Source of the DNA: Stenotrophomonas sp. ESTM1D_MKCIP4_1
Lineage (GTDB): Bacteria; Pseudomonadota; Gammaproteobacteria; Xanthomonadales; Xanthomonadaceae
Length of the DNA: 64,000 nucleotides
Reading direction: 5' to 3'
Assembly: GCF_003086895.1 (NCBI RefSeq)
Contig: NZ_CP026004.1
Location: 622,084 to 686,083, forward strand
Position numbers and translations under genes: made by a program. The notes beneath the pieces were generated by a model, which ran no database searches, was not told the DNA's origin, and saw nothing but the letters and a program-made list of their open reading frames with translations. Positions 17,283 to 28,083 of this stretch are shown piece by piece (position 1 is the first letter of the stretch; every line of letters starts with the position of its first letter).

Positions 17283-17306
17283 GTAGATGCCAACCCTGGT
17301 TGGCAC
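17283..17306. repeat. SMAG-type GTAG hairpin repeat
   Basis: GTAG followed by the perfect 8-bp stem TGCCAACC/GGTTGGCA around CT. It lies between the valS stop and its terminator. Confidence 0.75.
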
Positions 17307-17319
17307 CCGCCTGCAGCTG

Positions 17320-20148
17320 TTAAAGCTTCGCGCGCTGTTCCTGCAGGCCGGCCAGCTGGGTGTTCCAGTCGACCAGTCGCACGCGCTCCTGCTCGACCAC
17401 GGCCGGCGGCACCTTGTCGGTGAACTTCGCCAGCTTGGCCTCGCTCTTTTCCTTCTCGCTTTCCACGCGCTTGATCTCCTTGTCCAGGCGCGCACGCTCG
17501 GCGTCGAGATCGACCAGGCCTTCCAGCGGCACCAGCAGCTTCAGCTCACCCACGATCGCGGCGGCGGCCGGCGGTGCGCTTTCCCCCTCACCCAGCCACT
17601 GGATGCTGTCCAGCTTCAGCAGGAACGACAGCGAGGCGCTGAAGCGCTCGATGCGCACGCGGTCCAGTTCCAGGCCGGCCTGCAGACGCAGCGGCACCAG
17701 CTTGGACGGGGCCACGTTCAGTTCACTGCGCACGCGGCGCACCGCACTGATCACCGCCTTCAGCCATTCCACGTCGGCCTCGGCCTGGGCGAAATCGCCA
17801 GCGAATTCGTCGGCGGTCGGGTACGGGCGCAGCGACAGGGTGGTTTCGGCCAGGCCCAGGCGCGGGGCCAGCTGCTGCCACAGCTGTTCGGTGATGAACG
17901 GGGTGAGCGGGTGCAGCAGGCGCAGCAGCGCTTCCAGCACGTACAGCAGGGTGTGGCGGGTGCTGTCGGCATCGGCAGCGTCCGCGCCGTTCAGTGCCGG
18001 CTTGCTCAGTTCCAGGAACCAGTCGCAGAACTCGTTCCAGGCGAACTCGTACAGGCACTGCGCCAGCAGGTCGAAGCGGTAGTTGGCGTAGTGGCCCTGT
18101 GCATCGGCGGACACGGCGGCCAGGCGCGCCAGGATCCAGCGCTCGGCATCGGTACGCGGCGTCGGCACGCCGTTGAACGCGGCACCCTCGGTATTCATCA
18201 GGGTGAAGCGGCTGGCATTCCACAGCTTGTTGCAGAAGTTCTTGTAGCCCTCGGCGCGGTTCATGTCGAACTTGATGTCGCGGCCGTGGGTGGCCAGCGC
18301 GGCGATGGTGAAGCGCAGCGCGTCGGCACCGTGCGCGGCGATGCCGTCCGGGAACTCCTTGCGGGTCGCCTTCTCGATCTTCTCCACCATCTTCGGCTGC
18401 ATCAGGCCGCCGGTGCGCTTGGCCACCAGGTCGTCGATGCTGATGCCGTCGATGATATCCAGCGGATCGAGCACATTGCCCTTGCTCTTGGACATCTTCT
18501 GGCCCTGGCCGTCGCGGATCAGGCCGGTGAAGTAGACGTCCTTGAACGGGATCTTCCCGGTCAGGTTGTCGGTGGCCATGATCATGCGGGCCACCCAGAA
18601 GAAGATGATGTCGAAGCCGGTGACCAGCACCGACGACGGCAGGTAGCGGTCGAAGCCGCGCTCGGCCATGGCCTGTTCGTTCGGCCAGCCCAGCGTGGAG
18701 AACGGCCACAGCTGCGAGGAGAACCAGGTCTCCAGCACATCGCTTTCCTGGGTCAGCACCACGTCGCTGCCGAGGTTGTTCTTTGCGCGCACTTCATCTT
18801 CGCTACGGCCGACGTAGCAGCTGCCGGTGGCGGCATCGAACCAGGCCGGAATGCGATGGCCCCACCACAGCTGGCGGCTGATGCACCAATCCTGGATGTT
18901 GGCCATCCAGTGGCGGTAGGTGTTGATCCAGTTCGGCGGCACGAAGGCGATGCTGCCGTTCTCGACCAGCTCCAGGCCACGACGCGCCAGCTCATCCATC
19001 TTCACGAACCACTGGTCGGTCAGGTAGGGCTCGATCACCTGCCCGGTACGGTCACCGCGCGGCACCTGCAGCTTGTGCGCCTTGGTTTCCACCAGGATGC
19101 CCAGGTCTTCCAGCTCGGCCAGCACGGCCTTGCGCGCTTCGTAGCGGTCCAGGCCCTGGAAGCGTTCGGGCGCGTTTTCATTCAGCGCCGCCACCGGGGT
19201 GAACAGGTTGATCATCGGCAGGCTGTGGCGCACGCCTACCTGGTAATCGTTGAAATCGTGCGCCGGGGTGACCTTGACCACGCCGGTACCGAACGCGCGG
19301 TCCACGTAGTCATCGGCGATCACCGGCACGCGGCGGCCGGTCAGCGGCAGCACCACGCTCTTGCCGATCAGGTGCGCATAGCGCTCGTCTTCCGGGTGCA
19401 CCATCACCGCGGTGTCGCCCAGCAGGGTTTCCGGGCGGGTGGTGGCCACGACCAGGTAATCGCGGGTTTCGCGCAGGGTTTCCACGCCGTCGGCATCGCG
19501 CTCGACGTGTTCGTAGCTCAGGCCCTCATCCAGCGTGTAGGCGATCGACCACAGGAAACCGTCTTCCTCGGCGCTCTCCACTTCCAGGTCCGAGATCGCC
19601 GTCTTCAGCACCGGATCCCAGTTGACCAGGCGCTGGCCGCGGTAGATCAGGCCCTGTTCGTGCCAGCGCACGAAGGCCTCGATCACCGCTTCGGACGGCT
19701 GCGGGTCCATGGTGAAGGTGCTGCGCGACCAGTCGGCCGAGGTGCCCAGGCGGCGCATCTGCCGCTCGATGGTGTCACCGGACTGCTGCTTCCACTCCCA
19801 GACCTTGCCGATGAAGCCTTCGCGGCCCAGCGAATCGCGGGTCTCGCCCTTGCCTTCCAGCGCCAGGTTGCGGCTGACCACCATTTCGGTGGCGATGCCG
19901 GCATGGTCGGTACCGACCTGCCACAGCGTGTCGTAGCCGCGCATGCGGTGGTAGCGCACCAGCGCATCCATCAGGGTCTGCTGGAAGGCATGGCCCATGT
20001 GCAGGGTGCCGGTCACGTTCGGCGGCGGCAGCAGGATGGTGTACGGCTCGCCCTTGCCGGACGGCTTGAAGTGGCCGTCCTTCTCCCACTTCTCGTAGAG
20101 ATCGGTCTCGAAGGACTTCGGAGCGTAGCTGGAGTCGAGTTGGGTCAT
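17320..20148 (-). CDS. valS: Valyl-tRNA synthetase
   Basis: 942 residues, a class I synthetase. The HIGH signature appears in [17 protein letters not shown], the KMSKS loop in [14 protein letters not shown], and a full CP1 editing domain lies between them. A C-terminal coiled coil (about 880-942, Lys/Glu-rich) binds the tRNA, as in E. coli ValS (951 residues). It is the third gene of pepA-holC-valS, an order conserved across gammaproteobacteria, and lies 72 bases from holC. Confidence 0.97.
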   Translation of the reverse strand: MTQLDSSYAPKSFETDLYEKWEKDGHFKPSGKGEPYTILLPPPNVTGTLHMGHAFQQTLMDALVRYHRMRGYDTLWQVGTDHAGIATEMVVSRNLALEGKGETRDSLGREGFIGKVWEWKQQSGDTIERQMRRLGTSADWSRSTFTMDPQPSEAVIEAFVRWHEQGLIYRGQRLVNWDPVLKTAISDLEVESAEEDGFLWSIAYTLDEGLSYEHVERDADGVETLRETRDYLVVATTRPETLLGDTAVMVHPEDERYAHLIGKSVVLPLTGRRVPVIADDYVDRAFGTGVVKVTPAHDFNDYQVGVRHSLPMINLFTPVAALNENAPERFQGLDRYEARKAVLAELEDLGILVETKAHKLQVPRGDRTGQVIEPYLTDQWFVKMDELARRGLELVENGSIAFVPPNWINTYRHWMANIQDWCISRQLWWGHRIPAWFDAATGSCYVGRSEDEVRAKNNLGSDVVLTQESDVLETWFSSQLWPFSTLGWPNEQAMAERGFDRYLPSSVLVTGFDIIFFWVARMIMATDNLTGKIPFKDVYFTGLIRDGQGQKMSKSKGNVLDPLDIIDGISIDDLVAKRTGGLMQPKMVEKIEKATRKEFPDGIAAHGADALRFTIAALATHGRDIKFDMNRAEGYKNFCNKLWNASRFTLMNTEGAAFNGVPTPRTDAERWILARLAAVSADAQGHYANYRFDLLAQCLYEFAWNEFCDWFLELSKPALNGADAADADSTRHTLLYVLEALLRLLHPLTPFITEQLWQQLAPRLGLAETTLSLRPYPTADEFAGDFAQAEADVEWLKAVISAVRRVRSELNVAPSKLVPLRLQAGLELDRVRIERFSASLSFLLKLDSIQWLGEGESAPPAAAAIVGELKLLVPLEGLVDLDAERARLDKEIKRVESEKEKSEAKLAKFTDKVPPAVVEQERVRLVDWNTQLAGLQEQRAKL

Positions 20149-20220
20149 GCGGGGGAACCAGGAGGTAATCGTTGAAGGATCAGGGCGCCGGGGCGGCCCA
20201 TCAAGGGGGCCGCCGCGGGC

Positions 20221-20646
20221 TCACATGTCGTGCTTGTTCAGGTCGTAGCCGGCGGTCTTGTACTGGCGCCAGCGCTCGCGCAGCGGTTCGCGCGCTTCCG
20301 GGTCGGCCGGTACCACTTCCAGCACGCGCTCGCACTGGCCCAGCCAGGGGTCGTCGCGCAGGTTGATGACCAGCGGGCGCATCGGCGCCTCATCCCCGGG
20401 GATGGAAATGAGCACCACGGCCTCTTCCTCGTCCACGTCCTCGCCGACGATCTGGTGCGGGATGTAGGCATCCTCGTCGAACGACCAGAGCAGTTCGTCC
20501 AGTTCTTCGGCCTGGGCCTGGTCGCGTGCCAGCACCAGGGCGGGCAGCCCGGCATCGTTGGCCTTGCGTGCCAGTTCGCAGACCAGGCGCAGCGGCTCGG
20601 TCAGGAAACGGGGCTTGGCGATCAGGTAGAAATCAGCGCGGGGCAT
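20221..20646 (-). CDS. holC: DNA polymerase III chi subunit
   Basis: 141 residues, slightly shorter than E. coli HolC (147). The start MPRADFYLIAKP and the core LVCELARKANDAG with VLARDQAQAEELDELLW match the chi family. Chi binds SSB and, through psi, tethers the clamp loader. It sits between pepA and valS as in E. coli. The chi partner psi is probably encoded by the HolD-like gene 5 kb away. Confidence 0.93.
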   Translation of the reverse strand: MPRADFYLIAKPRFLTEPLRLVCELARKANDAGLPALVLARDQAQAEELDELLWSFDEDAYIPHQIVGEDVDEEEAVVLISIPGDEAPMRPLVINLRDDPWLGQCERVLEVVPADPEAREPLRERWRQYKTAGYDLNKHDM

Positions 20647-20702
20647 GGCAGGGTCCGGGTCGGGCAGGGGCCCGGCGTGCCGGGCGGGGGCAGGCCGGAG
20701 AA

Positions 20703-20733
20703 TGCCCCGGCCGGCGGGCGCCGGCCAGGGGCA
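20703..20733 (-). terminator. GC-rich hairpin between pepA and holC
   Basis: TGCCCCGGCCGGC-GGGC-GCCGGCCaGGGGCA has a long stem with one bulge and no T-run. It could attenuate or stabilise the pepA-holC-valS message rather than end it. Confidence 0.45.
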
Positions 20734-20742
20734 GGTACGGCA

Positions 20743-22221
20743 TCAGGCGCGGGCGGCCTGGTCCAGCAGCCACTGGCTCAGCAGGCCCACCGGGCGGCCG
20801 GTGGCCATGCCACGCTTGCCTTCATCGCTGGCTACGCCGGCGATGTCCAGGTGCGCCCAGCGCTGGCCTTCGGCGAAGCGCGACAGGAAGCAGCCGGCGG
20901 TGATGGCGCCGGCCCAGCGGCCGCCGATGTTGTAGACGTCGGCGAAGGTCGAATCCAGCATCGGCTGGTATTCGTCCCACAGCGGCAGGCGCCAGGCGCG
21001 GTCGAACACGTGCTCACCGGCAGCCAGCAGCTCGTTTGCCAGATCGTCATGCTTGCTCATCAGGCCGGCGGTCTGGTGGCCCAGGGCCACCAGGCAGGCG
21101 CCGGTCAGGGTGGCCACGTCCACCAGGGCCTGCGGCTCGAAGCGCTGTGCGTAGGTCAGCGCATCGCACAGGATCAGGCGGCCTTCGGCGTCGGTGTTGC
21201 CCACTTCGATGGTCTTGCCGGACATCGAGGTGATCACGTCGGACGGGCGGTAGGCGTTGCCGTCGATGGCGTTTTCCACGGCCGGCACGACCACCACCAG
21301 GTTCAGCGGCAGCTTCGCCTTCACGGTGGCGACGAAGGTGCCGATGACGTTGGCGCCACCGCACATGTCGTACTTCATTTCCTCGATGCCGCCCTGGGTC
21401 TTCAGGTTCACGCCACCGGTGTCGAAGGTGATGCCCTTGCCGACCAGCACGTACGGCTTGGCGTCACCGCCGCCGGACCATTTCAGCACGACCAGGCGCG
21501 GGCGGTTGGCCGAACCACGGGCCACGGCCAGCAGCGAACCCATGCCCAGCGCTTCCATCTGGTGTTCGTCGAGGATGTCGGCTTCGGCACCTTCATGCTC
21601 GCCGGCGAATTTCACGCCCACTTCAGCCAGATAGGCCGGGGTGCAGTAGTTCGGCGGCAGGTTGCCCAGTTCGCGGGCGAACTCGACACCGGCGGCGATG
21701 GCCTGGCCCTGGGCCAGCGCCTGGGCGTCGTCACCGGCAATGGCCAGCTGGGCCAGACCGGCATCGTCGGTCTTCTTCTTGCCCAGGGTGGCGGTGTAGC
21801 GGTAGGCGGCGTGGTCCGCGGCGATCACGGCCTGGCGGATCGCCCAGGCGGCGTCGCGGTCCTTGATGGCCACTTCGGACAGGGTGAACAGCGCGCTGCG
21901 GGCGGCGCCGGCCTTCAGTGCGCGCACGGCGTCGCCGACAGCCTTCAGGTACTGCGGCACGCCGAAACGGGCGGCCTCGCCCAGGCCGACCACCAGCACG
22001 CGCGGGGCGCTGACGCCCGGCAGGTCATGCAGCAGGGTGGTGGCGCCGGTCTTGCCGGACAGGTCGCCGCGCTGGGCCAGGGCGGCCAGGCGGCCGCCGC
22101 TGGCGGCGTCCAGGGCCTGGGCGGCCGGGGTCAGGGAGTGGTCGGCATACGCGCCGACCACCAGGCAGTCGACGCTGGCGGCGGCCGGCGCGAGGTGGTT
22201 CAGGGTGAATTCGAGGGCCAT
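20743..22221 (-). CDS. pepA: Leucyl aminopeptidase (M17)
   Basis: 492 residues from [10 protein letters not shown] at 22221; the frame runs 10 codons further without family similarity. The M17 signature [14 protein letters not shown] is present, with the metal-binding KGITFDTGG and CGGANV nearby, all in the C-terminal catalytic half. It removes N-terminal residues from peptides, and in E. coli the protein also binds DNA at cer sites with the Xer recombinases. Whether that applies here is unknown, though xerD lies 4 kb away. First gene of the pepA-holC-valS operon, divergent from lptF. Confidence 0.95.
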   Translation of the reverse strand: MALEFTLNHLAPAAASVDCLVVGAYADHSLTPAAQALDAASGGRLAALAQRGDLSGKTGATTLLHDLPGVSAPRVLVVGLGEAARFGVPQYLKAVGDAVRALKAGAARSALFTLSEVAIKDRDAAWAIRQAVIAADHAAYRYTATLGKKKTDDAGLAQLAIAGDDAQALAQGQAIAAGVEFARELGNLPPNYCTPAYLAEVGVKFAGEHEGAEADILDEHQMEALGMGSLLAVARGSANRPRLVVLKWSGGGDAKPYVLVGKGITFDTGGVNLKTQGGIEEMKYDMCGGANVIGTFVATVKAKLPLNLVVVVPAVENAIDGNAYRPSDVITSMSGKTIEVGNTDAEGRLILCDALTYAQRFEPQALVDVATLTGACLVALGHQTAGLMSKHDDLANELLAAGEHVFDRAWRLPLWDEYQPMLDSTFADVYNIGGRWAGAITAGCFLSRFAEGQRWAHLDIAGVASDEGKRGMATGRPVGLLSQWLLDQAARA

Positions 22222-22246
22222 TGAGCAGATTCCATTGGCGAGTCCG

Positions 22247-22252
22247 TACAAT
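22247..22252 (+). promoter_or_regulatory. Candidate -10 element for lptFG
   Basis: TACAAT lies 74 bases upstream of the lptF ATG in the pepA-lptF divergent gap. No convincing -35 is seen at the right spacing, so this is tentative. Confidence 0.3.
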
Positions 22253-22325
22253 CGCAGGCCGTTTACGCCCAGACAGTAGACTGGGCGGCACCGCGAACGA
22301 ACCCCAGAGTTTAAACCACCGCCCC

Positions 22326-23408
22326 ATGTTGAAGCTCGACCGATACCTGCTGGGCGATTTCGTCCAGAGTTTCCTGGCTACCCTGATCGTCCTGCTGGTG
22401 GTCAGCGTGGGCGGCGTGCTGGTGGACATCCTCGGCAACATCGCCGACGGACGCCTGCCGGCCAAGCTGCTGTTCTCGCAGCTGGGCCTGCAGTTCATCG
22501 CCTACATGCCGCTGATCCTGCCGCTGGCGCTGATGCTGGGCCTGCTGCTGGCCATTGGCCGCCTCTACCGCGATTCGGAGATGGCGGTGCTGACGGCCAT
22601 TGGCGTGGGCCCCAAGCGCCTGCTGCGGCCCCTGCTGATGCTGGTGGTGCCGGTGGTGCTGCTGGTCGGGGCCTGCTCCCTGTGGCTGGGCCCCTGGGCC
22701 GGCCGTACCGCCGAGCAGATGATCCAGGACGCCAACCGCAGCGTGCTGATGGCCGGCCTGGAGCCGGGCCGCTTCACCCCGCTGCCCAATGGCGGGGTGG
22801 TCTACCTGTCCTCGATTTCGCCCGATGGCACCAAGCTGGGCCGGGTGTTCCTGCAGCGGCAGAAGGATGACCGCCTGGAAGTGGTGTCCGCCGCCGGGGG
22901 CCGCATGTTCTTCGAGGGCAAGCAGCAGCGCTTCCTGGAACTGGACGATGGCCACCAGGTGGAGGGCCCGCTGGCGGGCGCGCTGGATTACCGCCTGGCC
23001 ACCTTCGCCCGCAACGACGTGGCGCTGCCGGATGGGGCCCAGGCCAAGGCCGAGGACGACCCCGAGCTGATGCCGACCCTGCAGCTGCTGGGTGACGACC
23101 GGCCCGAGGCCAAGGCCCAGCTGCACCGCCGCATCGCCCCGCCGCTGATCGCCCTGGCCTTCGCCCTGCTGACCGTGCCGCTGGGCCGCAGTTCGCCGCG
23201 CCAGCAGCGCTATGGGCGGATGATGCTGGCCCTGCTGGCCTACATGGTCGGCACCAACCTGATGTTCATCGGCAGTGGCTGGATCACGGACGGCAAGGTT
23301 CCGCCCGCCATCGGCCTGTGGTGGCTGACCCTGCCACTGCTGGGCTTCGCGCTGTGGATGTATTTCCGCGATGGCCGCCTGGCGCGCCCGAAGGGAGCCC
23401 GCGCATGA
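22326..23408 (+). CDS. lptF: LPS export permease LptF
   Basis: 360 residues from [12 protein letters not shown] at 22326; the frame extends 35 codons upstream without similarity. It has six predicted membrane segments, three at each end, around a periplasmic beta-jellyroll region (about 125-275), the YjgP/YjgQ family layout. With LptG and the LptB ATPase (not in this window) it extracts LPS from the inner membrane. Its stop overlaps the lptG start (ATGA), so the two are coupled. Confidence 0.94.
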   Translation: MLKLDRYLLGDFVQSFLATLIVLLVVSVGGVLVDILGNIADGRLPAKLLFSQLGLQFIAYMPLILPLALMLGLLLAIGRLYRDSEMAVLTAIGVGPKRLLRPLLMLVVPVVLLVGACSLWLGPWAGRTAEQMIQDANRSVLMAGLEPGRFTPLPNGGVVYLSSISPDGTKLGRVFLQRQKDDRLEVVSAAGGRMFFEGKQQRFLELDDGHQVEGPLAGALDYRLATFARNDVALPDGAQAKAEDDPELMPTLQLLGDDRPEAKAQLHRRIAPPLIALAFALLTVPLGRSSPRQQRYGRMMLALLAYMVGTNLMFIGSGWITDGKVPPAIGLWWLTLPLLGFALWMYFRDGRLARPKGARA

Positions 23409-24505
23409 CGCTGCGACCGATGCGTTTCGACTTCTACCTGGGCCGTGCGGTGTTCACCACCGTGCTGCTTACCTGGGCGGTGCTGACCGGCCTGGACGTG
23501 GTGATGGCGTTCTCCGGCGAGTTCAAGGACATCGGCAAGAACGGCTATTCGCTGGGCCATGCCGCCGCGTGGGTGCTGTACACCGTGCCGCGCCGTGCCT
23601 ATACGTTCTTCCCGACCGCTGCGGTGATCGGCGCACTGATGGGCCTGGGCCAGCTGGCCGCCACCTCCGAGCTGACCGCGTTGCGCGCGCTGGGCCTGTC
23701 GCGCAGGCGCCTGAGCGTCTCGGTGGCGATCGCGCTCTCGCTGCTGACCGGCGTGATGGTGATCAGTGCCGAGACCCTCGGCCCGTGGGGTCAGAGCCGT
23801 GCCGATGCGCTGAAGATGAGCGCCAAGTGGGGCACCGATGTGACCACGGCCCGTTATTCGGGCCTGTGGGCCCGCGAGGGAGACACCTTCCTCAATGCCG
23901 CCAGTGGCGAAGAGCAGCTGGTCGGTGACAAGGGAACGCGGTTGATCCTGCGCGACGTGCGTCTGTACCGCATCGCCGAGGACGGCAACATCGCCTCGCT
24001 CACCCATGCGGCGACCGCCGAGCACGACAAGGACGGCTGGGTGTTGACCGGGGTCAAGCGTGACACCTTCGCCGAGCGTGGCGCGACCCGCGAGGAAGCC
24101 GCACGCGAGCCTTGGGATTCCAAGCTGGACGCTGGCGCGCTGGCGACGGGCATCGCCAAGCCGCGCAACCTGAGCGTGTCCGAACTGCGCACCAGCATCG
24201 AGTACCGCGAGCGCAACGGCCTGGATGCCCGCGATTTCGAGGACATCTACTGGAGCCGCTGGTTCTACCCGTTGAACGTGCTGGCGCTGTGTCTGGCGGC
24301 CGTGCCGTTCGCGTTCGGTTCGCTGCGCAGTGGTGGCATGGGCAAGCGCCTGTTCCTGGGCATCCTGTTCGCGCTGGGCTTCTGGCTGCTGCAGCTGTTC
24401 TTCGGGCGCATGGCCGGTGCCCTGAAGTTCGATTACCGCATTGCCTACGCGTTGCCGCCCATCGTCATGCTGGCGGTATCCGGCTGGTTGTTCCGGCGCC
24501 GATAG
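23405..24505 (+). CDS. lptG: LPS export permease LptG
   Basis: 366 residues from the ATG at 23405 overlapping the lptF stop. Same topology as LptF: N-terminal helices, a periplasmic jellyroll, then three C-terminal helices with FYPLNVLALCLAAVPFAFGS. It forms the heterodimeric LPS-extracting channel with LptF. A GC-rich hairpin at 24550-24581 follows and may end the transcript. Confidence 0.94.
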   Translation: MTLRPMRFDFYLGRAVFTTVLLTWAVLTGLDVVMAFSGEFKDIGKNGYSLGHAAAWVLYTVPRRAYTFFPTAAVIGALMGLGQLAATSELTALRALGLSRRRLSVSVAIALSLLTGVMVISAETLGPWGQSRADALKMSAKWGTDVTTARYSGLWAREGDTFLNAASGEEQLVGDKGTRLILRDVRLYRIAEDGNIASLTHAATAEHDKDGWVLTGVKRDTFAERGATREEAAREPWDSKLDAGALATGIAKPRNLSVSELRTSIEYRERNGLDARDFEDIYWSRWFYPLNVLALCLAAVPFAFGSLRSGGMGKRLFLGILFALGFWLLQLFFGRMAGALKFDYRIAYALPPIVMLAVSGWLFRRR

Positions 24506-24549
24506 CGTCGGCGCGGCCGGAGGCCGCCCGCAACTGTTTCACTGGACCC

Positions 24550-24581
24550 GGCGGGCCCGCACGTTGTCACGCGGGCCCGCC
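24550..24581 (+). terminator. Long GC-rich hairpin after lptG
   Basis: A perfect 11-bp stem GGCGGGCCCGC/GCGGGCCCGCC with a 10-base loop, followed by TTCACT. A second hairpin (GCGAGCGC/GCGCTCGC) follows at 24588-24610. Confidence 0.55.
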
Positions 24582-24629
24582 TTCACTGCGAGCGCGCGCG
24601 TTGCGCTCGCCTTCACTTCAAGGATGAAC

Positions 24630-25487
24630 ATGATCCGTACACGTCTGTTTCCCTCGCTTGCTGCCCTGCTGTTGCTGGTGGGCTGTTCACGTCCGGTCGA
24701 TTTCGAGATCGACAATCCCACCGACAAGCCGGTCACCCTGACCATCGACGCGCAGCAGCACGTCATTGCGCCGCATACCGCCGTGCCCATCAGCCTGGAA
24801 CCGGGGCAGTACCGGCTGCAGAGCGAGAAGATCGGCACGGTGCGCATGGTGGTCTATGCCGACGGTATCGGCGGCCTGATCAACCCGACGCTGGGTGAGT
24901 ACGTGATCGTCACCGAGCAGTACGTCACCAGCAAGACCAATTCCGGCGGCCTGGCCTCGAAGGTCGAGCTGAATGACGTCGAGATCGAAGGGCCGTACGT
25001 AAAGGCGACCGGCCTGTTCATTCCGCGCCGCTGGGATGTCGGCCTGCTGGGCGAGCTGCCGGAAATGGTGATGTCCAACAGCCCGGATACCTCATCGGAT
25101 TACCGCACCAAGCTCTACAACGTGCCTGGGTTCTTCGAGTACCTCGACGCCGAGGACGATCTGCGCGCTGCGTTCGGACCAGGCGGTTACAGAACGCCTG
25201 AAGCGACGGTTGCGTTCACCGCGGCCAGCCTGCCGGAACTGCCGGCGGCGTTCGAGGAGCAGGGCAAGCCGATGCGCGAACTGTATGCGCAGTACCTGGC
25301 TGCCAGTGATGCCGGTGAGCAGAAACGCCTGAAAAAGGCCAGCCTGAAGCTCTGGCAGGACTTCGCCACGGCCCAGGGAAAGCTCAACGGCAAGATGTCG
25401 GTGCCCGACGGCGTGAAGGCCAGCGAGTTCTCGTCGCAGTTCTTCGATCTTTGGACGCAGCCGGCGGTGATCCTGCCGGAAACCTGA
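24630..25487 (+). CDS. Putative lipoprotein of unknown function
   Basis: 285 residues from the ATG at 24630, which has AAGG at a good distance; the ATG at 24624 touches that site. The signal peptide ends in LLLVGCS, so the mature protein should be lipidated. It is followed by a small beta-rich segment (VDFEIDNPTDKPVTLTID), then a central region with aromatic and charged residues, then a Lys-rich helical C-terminus. I do not recognise a family. It stands alone between lptG and the RDD gene. Confidence 0.8.
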   Translation: MIRTRLFPSLAALLLLVGCSRPVDFEIDNPTDKPVTLTIDAQQHVIAPHTAVPISLEPGQYRLQSEKIGTVRMVVYADGIGGLINPTLGEYVIVTEQYVTSKTNSGGLASKVELNDVEIEGPYVKATGLFIPRRWDVGLLGELPEMVMSNSPDTSSDYRTKLYNVPGFFEYLDAEDDLRAAFGPGGYRTPEATVAFTAASLPELPAAFEEQGKPMRELYAQYLAASDAGEQKRLKKASLKLWQDFATAQGKLNGKMSVPDGVKASEFSSQFFDLWTQPAVILPET

Positions 25488-25499
25488 CCCGCGTGCGGC

Positions 25500-25550
25500 G
25501 TAGTCGAGCAAGTTCGACTACACATCGGTAGCGCCGGGCCATGCCCGGCG
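25500..25550. repeat. Two adjacent SMAG-type GTAG hairpins
   Basis: GTAGTCGA/TCGACTAC (25500-25521) and GTAG plus CGCCGGGC/GCCCGGCG (25528-25550) lie between the convergent lipoprotein and RDD genes. Confidence 0.7.
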
Positions 25551-25557
25551 GATTCCT

Positions 25558-26049
25558 TCAGCGCTTCGGCATCCGCACCATGCGGGTGCCGCTGGCGCGG
25601 TCGTGCCAGGTCAGGCGCTGGCGGTCCAGCCATGCCCACCAGAAGCCCAGCCCGCCCAGCAGCAGCGACAGCGTGGCCACGGCAAAGCGCAACCACAGCT
25701 GGCGGCGCCGCAGCGGCATGCCATCATGCGATTCCAGTTTCAGCCGCCACGGGCGCATGCCCAGGGTCTGCCCGCCACGGCGCCAGCTGGCCGTGGCGTA
25801 CCACCCGGTCACCGCCCAGCAGACCGCCCACAGCAGCCACTGCCAGGCACTGAACGGGGCGATGTTCTCGCGCTGGGCATGCCCGCTGAAGGTGTAGGCC
25901 AGGGTGAACAGCGTGCCGGCCAGCATCCACAGCGCCAGCACCGGCAATGCGTCGTAGACCATCGCCAGCACGCGCCACGGCAGCAGCGCACGTGGGCGGG
26001 GCGTTCCGGTGGTGGCCGCAGTGGCCGTGTCGGTGGCAGGGCGGGACAT
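25558..26049 (-). CDS. RDD family membrane protein
   Basis: 163 residues from MSRPATDT at 26049. The first segment [19 protein letters not shown] carries the RDD-type Arg and Asp, and two further hydrophobic spans and [19 protein letters not shown] are typical of the RDD domain. Some members have been proposed as ion exchangers or accessory membrane proteins; none of that can be read here. Divergent from xerD with a 56-base gap. Confidence 0.88.
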   Translation of the reverse strand: MSRPATDTATAATTGTPRPRALLPWRVLAMVYDALPVLALWMLAGTLFTLAYTFSGHAQRENIAPFSAWQWLLWAVCWAVTGWYATASWRRGGQTLGMRPWRLKLESHDGMPLRRRQLWLRFAVATLSLLLGGLGFWWAWLDRQRLTWHDRASGTRMVRMPKR

Positions 26050-26105
26050 GCGCCGAGCATACGCAAAGCTGGCCGCGCCCGCAGTGGGCCTCGTATCCTG
26101 CACGC

Positions 26106-27083
26106 ATGGCCGTCATGTCCACCCCTGCCGAACGCCGCCAGCTGGTCACCCAGCTGCCGGAACTGCGCGCCGACGACAGCGTGCGCATCCAGCGCTTCCT
26201 CGATGCGATCTGGGCCGAGAACGGCCTGGCCCGCGCCACCCTGGACAGTTACCGGCGTGACCTGGAAGGGCTGGCGCGCTGGAGGGATGGCCGCGAGGGC
26301 GGCTTGGCCGGCATCGAGCGTCCGGGGCTGTTTGATTACCTTGCCTGGCGCACCCGCCATGGCTGGTCGCCGCGCAGCAACGCACGCCTGCTGTCGGCGC
26401 TGCGCGCGTTCTTCGCCGATGGCGTGCGCCGTGGCGAGCGCAGCGAAGACCCCAGCGCGTTGCTGGATCCGCCCAAGCTGCCCCGCCTGCTGCCCAAGGC
26501 GCTGGCTGAAAGCCAGATCGATGCGCTGCTGGCCGCGCCGGACATCGACAGCCCGCTGGGGCTGCGCGACCGCGCCATGCTGGAACTGATGTACGCCGCC
26601 GGCCTGCGCGTAAGTGAACTGGTGCTGCTGCCGGCGACGGCGGTGAACCTGCGCCAGGGGGTGCTGCGGGTGACCGGCAAGGGCAGCAAGGAGCGCCTGG
26701 TGCCACTGGGCGAGGAATCGCAGTACTGGCTGGAGCGTTACCTGCAGCAGTCGCGGCCGCAGCTGGTGGGCAAGGGCAAGGTGCATGCGCTGGCCGATGG
26801 GCAGACGCCACTGTTCGTCGAGCCCAGCCTGCATGCACTCACCCGGCAGTCCTTCTGGCACCTGGTCAAGCGCCATGCGCAGGTGGCCGGCATCGACCCG
26901 GCGCGGATCAGTCCGCACGGACTGCGCCACAGCTTCGCCACCCACCTGTTGAATCGCGGTGCGGATCTGCGCGCGCTGCAGATGCTGCTGGGTCACAGTT
27001 CACTGTCCACCACCCAGATCTACACGCTGGTGGCGCGCGAGCACCTGCAGAAGCTGCACGCCCGCCACCATCCGCGCGGCTGA
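26106..27083 (+). CDS. xerD: Site-specific tyrosine recombinase XerD
   Basis: 325 residues from the ATG at 26106; the ATG at 26115 is an alternative. An N-terminal SAM-like core-binding domain (about 20-110) is followed by the catalytic domain with Arg168 (GLRVSEL), His271 and Arg274 ([12 protein letters not shown]), His297 (LLGHSS) and the nucleophile Tyr306. With XerC it resolves chromosome dimers at dif, driven by FtsK. dsbC follows, a neighbourhood conserved in many gammaproteobacteria. Confidence 0.95.
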   Translation: MAVMSTPAERRQLVTQLPELRADDSVRIQRFLDAIWAENGLARATLDSYRRDLEGLARWRDGREGGLAGIERPGLFDYLAWRTRHGWSPRSNARLLSALRAFFADGVRRGERSEDPSALLDPPKLPRLLPKALAESQIDALLAAPDIDSPLGLRDRAMLELMYAAGLRVSELVLLPATAVNLRQGVLRVTGKGSKERLVPLGEESQYWLERYLQQSRPQLVGKGKVHALADGQTPLFVEPSLHALTRQSFWHLVKRHAQVAGIDPARISPHGLRHSFATHLLNRGADLRALQMLLGHSSLSTTQIYTLVAREHLQKLHARHHPRG

Positions 27084-27181
27084 ACAACCTGCGGCGCTGT
27101 GGTCGGCGGACGTGCGCACGGTCGCGGCCCGTCACCTGGGCCTGTGTCAGAATCCGGGGTCTGATTCCCAGCGGATTGCCC

Positions 27182-27964
27182 ATGTTCCGATTTGCCATCG
27201 CTGCATTGTTCAGTGCGGCCAGCCTGACCGCCTGCGCCCAACCCGCACCGCCTGCCGCCAAGGCACCGGCCGCAGCCGCCAAGGCCAGCCCGGCCGCCAA
27301 TGGCACGCCCGAACAGAAGGTGCGCGCTGCACTGGCCACGCTCATCCCTGGTTCCAAGGTGGATTACGTCGGCTCGGCGCCGTTCCCGGGGTTCCGCGAA
27401 GTGCTGGTGTCCGGCCAGTTGTTGTACGTATCCGATGATGGTCGTTACCTGTTCCAGTCGCAGCCCTACGACATCCAGGCCAAGGGCCCGGCCAACAGCG
27501 AAGGCCTGCTGGGCTACCGGCGCGATCTGCTGGCGAAGGCCAACCACGGTGACCGCATCGTGTTCGCGGCACCGAACGCGAAGTACACCATCAGCGTGTT
27601 CACCGACATCGAGTGCGGTTACTGCCGGAAGCTGCACCAGGACATCGCCGAGCTCAACCGCAACGGCATCACCGTCGAATACCTGGCCTTCCCGCGCATG
27701 GGGCTGGGCAGCAAGGACTACGTCGACATGATCTCGGTCTGGTGCGCGGCTGACCGTCGCCAGGCGCTGACCAATGCCAAGCGCGGCGGCGCGGTGCCAG
27801 CGAAGAACTGCACCAACCCGGTGGCCATGCAGTACGCGCTGGGCCAGCAGCTGGGCGTCAGCGGCACGCCGGCCATCTTCGCGCCCGATGGCACCCAGCT
27901 GGGCGGCTACCTGCCACCGGCACAGCTGCGCGCAGCACTGGAGAAGCTGTCGGCCAAGCGCTGA
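27182..27964 (+). CDS. dsbC: Thiol:disulfide interchange protein DsbC-like
   Basis: 260 residues from the ATG at 27182; a TTG two codons earlier is less likely. The signal peptide ends in SLTACAQ, a lipobox, so the protein may be lipid-anchored rather than soluble. An Ala/Pro/Lys linker follows, then a DsbC/G dimerisation domain (about 45-110) and a thioredoxin fold with active site Cys145-Gly-Tyr-Cys148 and the cis-Pro loop GVSGTPAIF. It isomerises wrong disulfides in the periplasm. Type II secretion substrates such as chitinase and proteases would be plausible clients (inference). Confidence 0.9.
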   Translation: MFRFAIAALFSAASLTACAQPAPPAAKAPAAAAKASPAANGTPEQKVRAALATLIPGSKVDYVGSAPFPGFREVLVSGQLLYVSDDGRYLFQSQPYDIQAKGPANSEGLLGYRRDLLAKANHGDRIVFAAPNAKYTISVFTDIECGYCRKLHQDIAELNRNGITVEYLAFPRMGLGSKDYVDMISVWCAADRRQALTNAKRGGAVPAKNCTNPVAMQYALGQQLGVSGTPAIFAPDGTQLGGYLPPAQLRAALEKLSAKR

Positions 27965-27983
27965 ACGCTGCACGTCATCTGCT

Positions 27984-28042
27984 GTAGAGCCGAGCCCATG
28001 CTCGGCTGCGGAAACATCGGCCGGGCATGGGCTCGGCTCTAC
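27984..28042. repeat. SMAG repeats as an inverted dimer
   Basis: GTAGAGCCGAGCCCATGCTCGGCT and its near-inverse ending CTAC at 28042 form two hairpins that can also pair with each other. Confidence 0.8.
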
Positions 28043-28051
28043 AGGCCAGAG

Positions 28052-28082
28052 GCCGGGGACGCGATGCGTCCCCGGCTTTTTC
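28052..28082 (+). terminator. Rho-independent terminator of dsbC
   Basis: GCCGGGGACGC-GAT-GCGTCCCCGGC followed by TTTTTCC. The T-run is on the plus strand only. Confidence 0.9.
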
Positions 28083-28083
28083 C

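Noticed and set aside
17287..20175. 962-codon plus-strand frame over valS
   Set aside because: Antisense to the conserved synthetase; no domain motifs.
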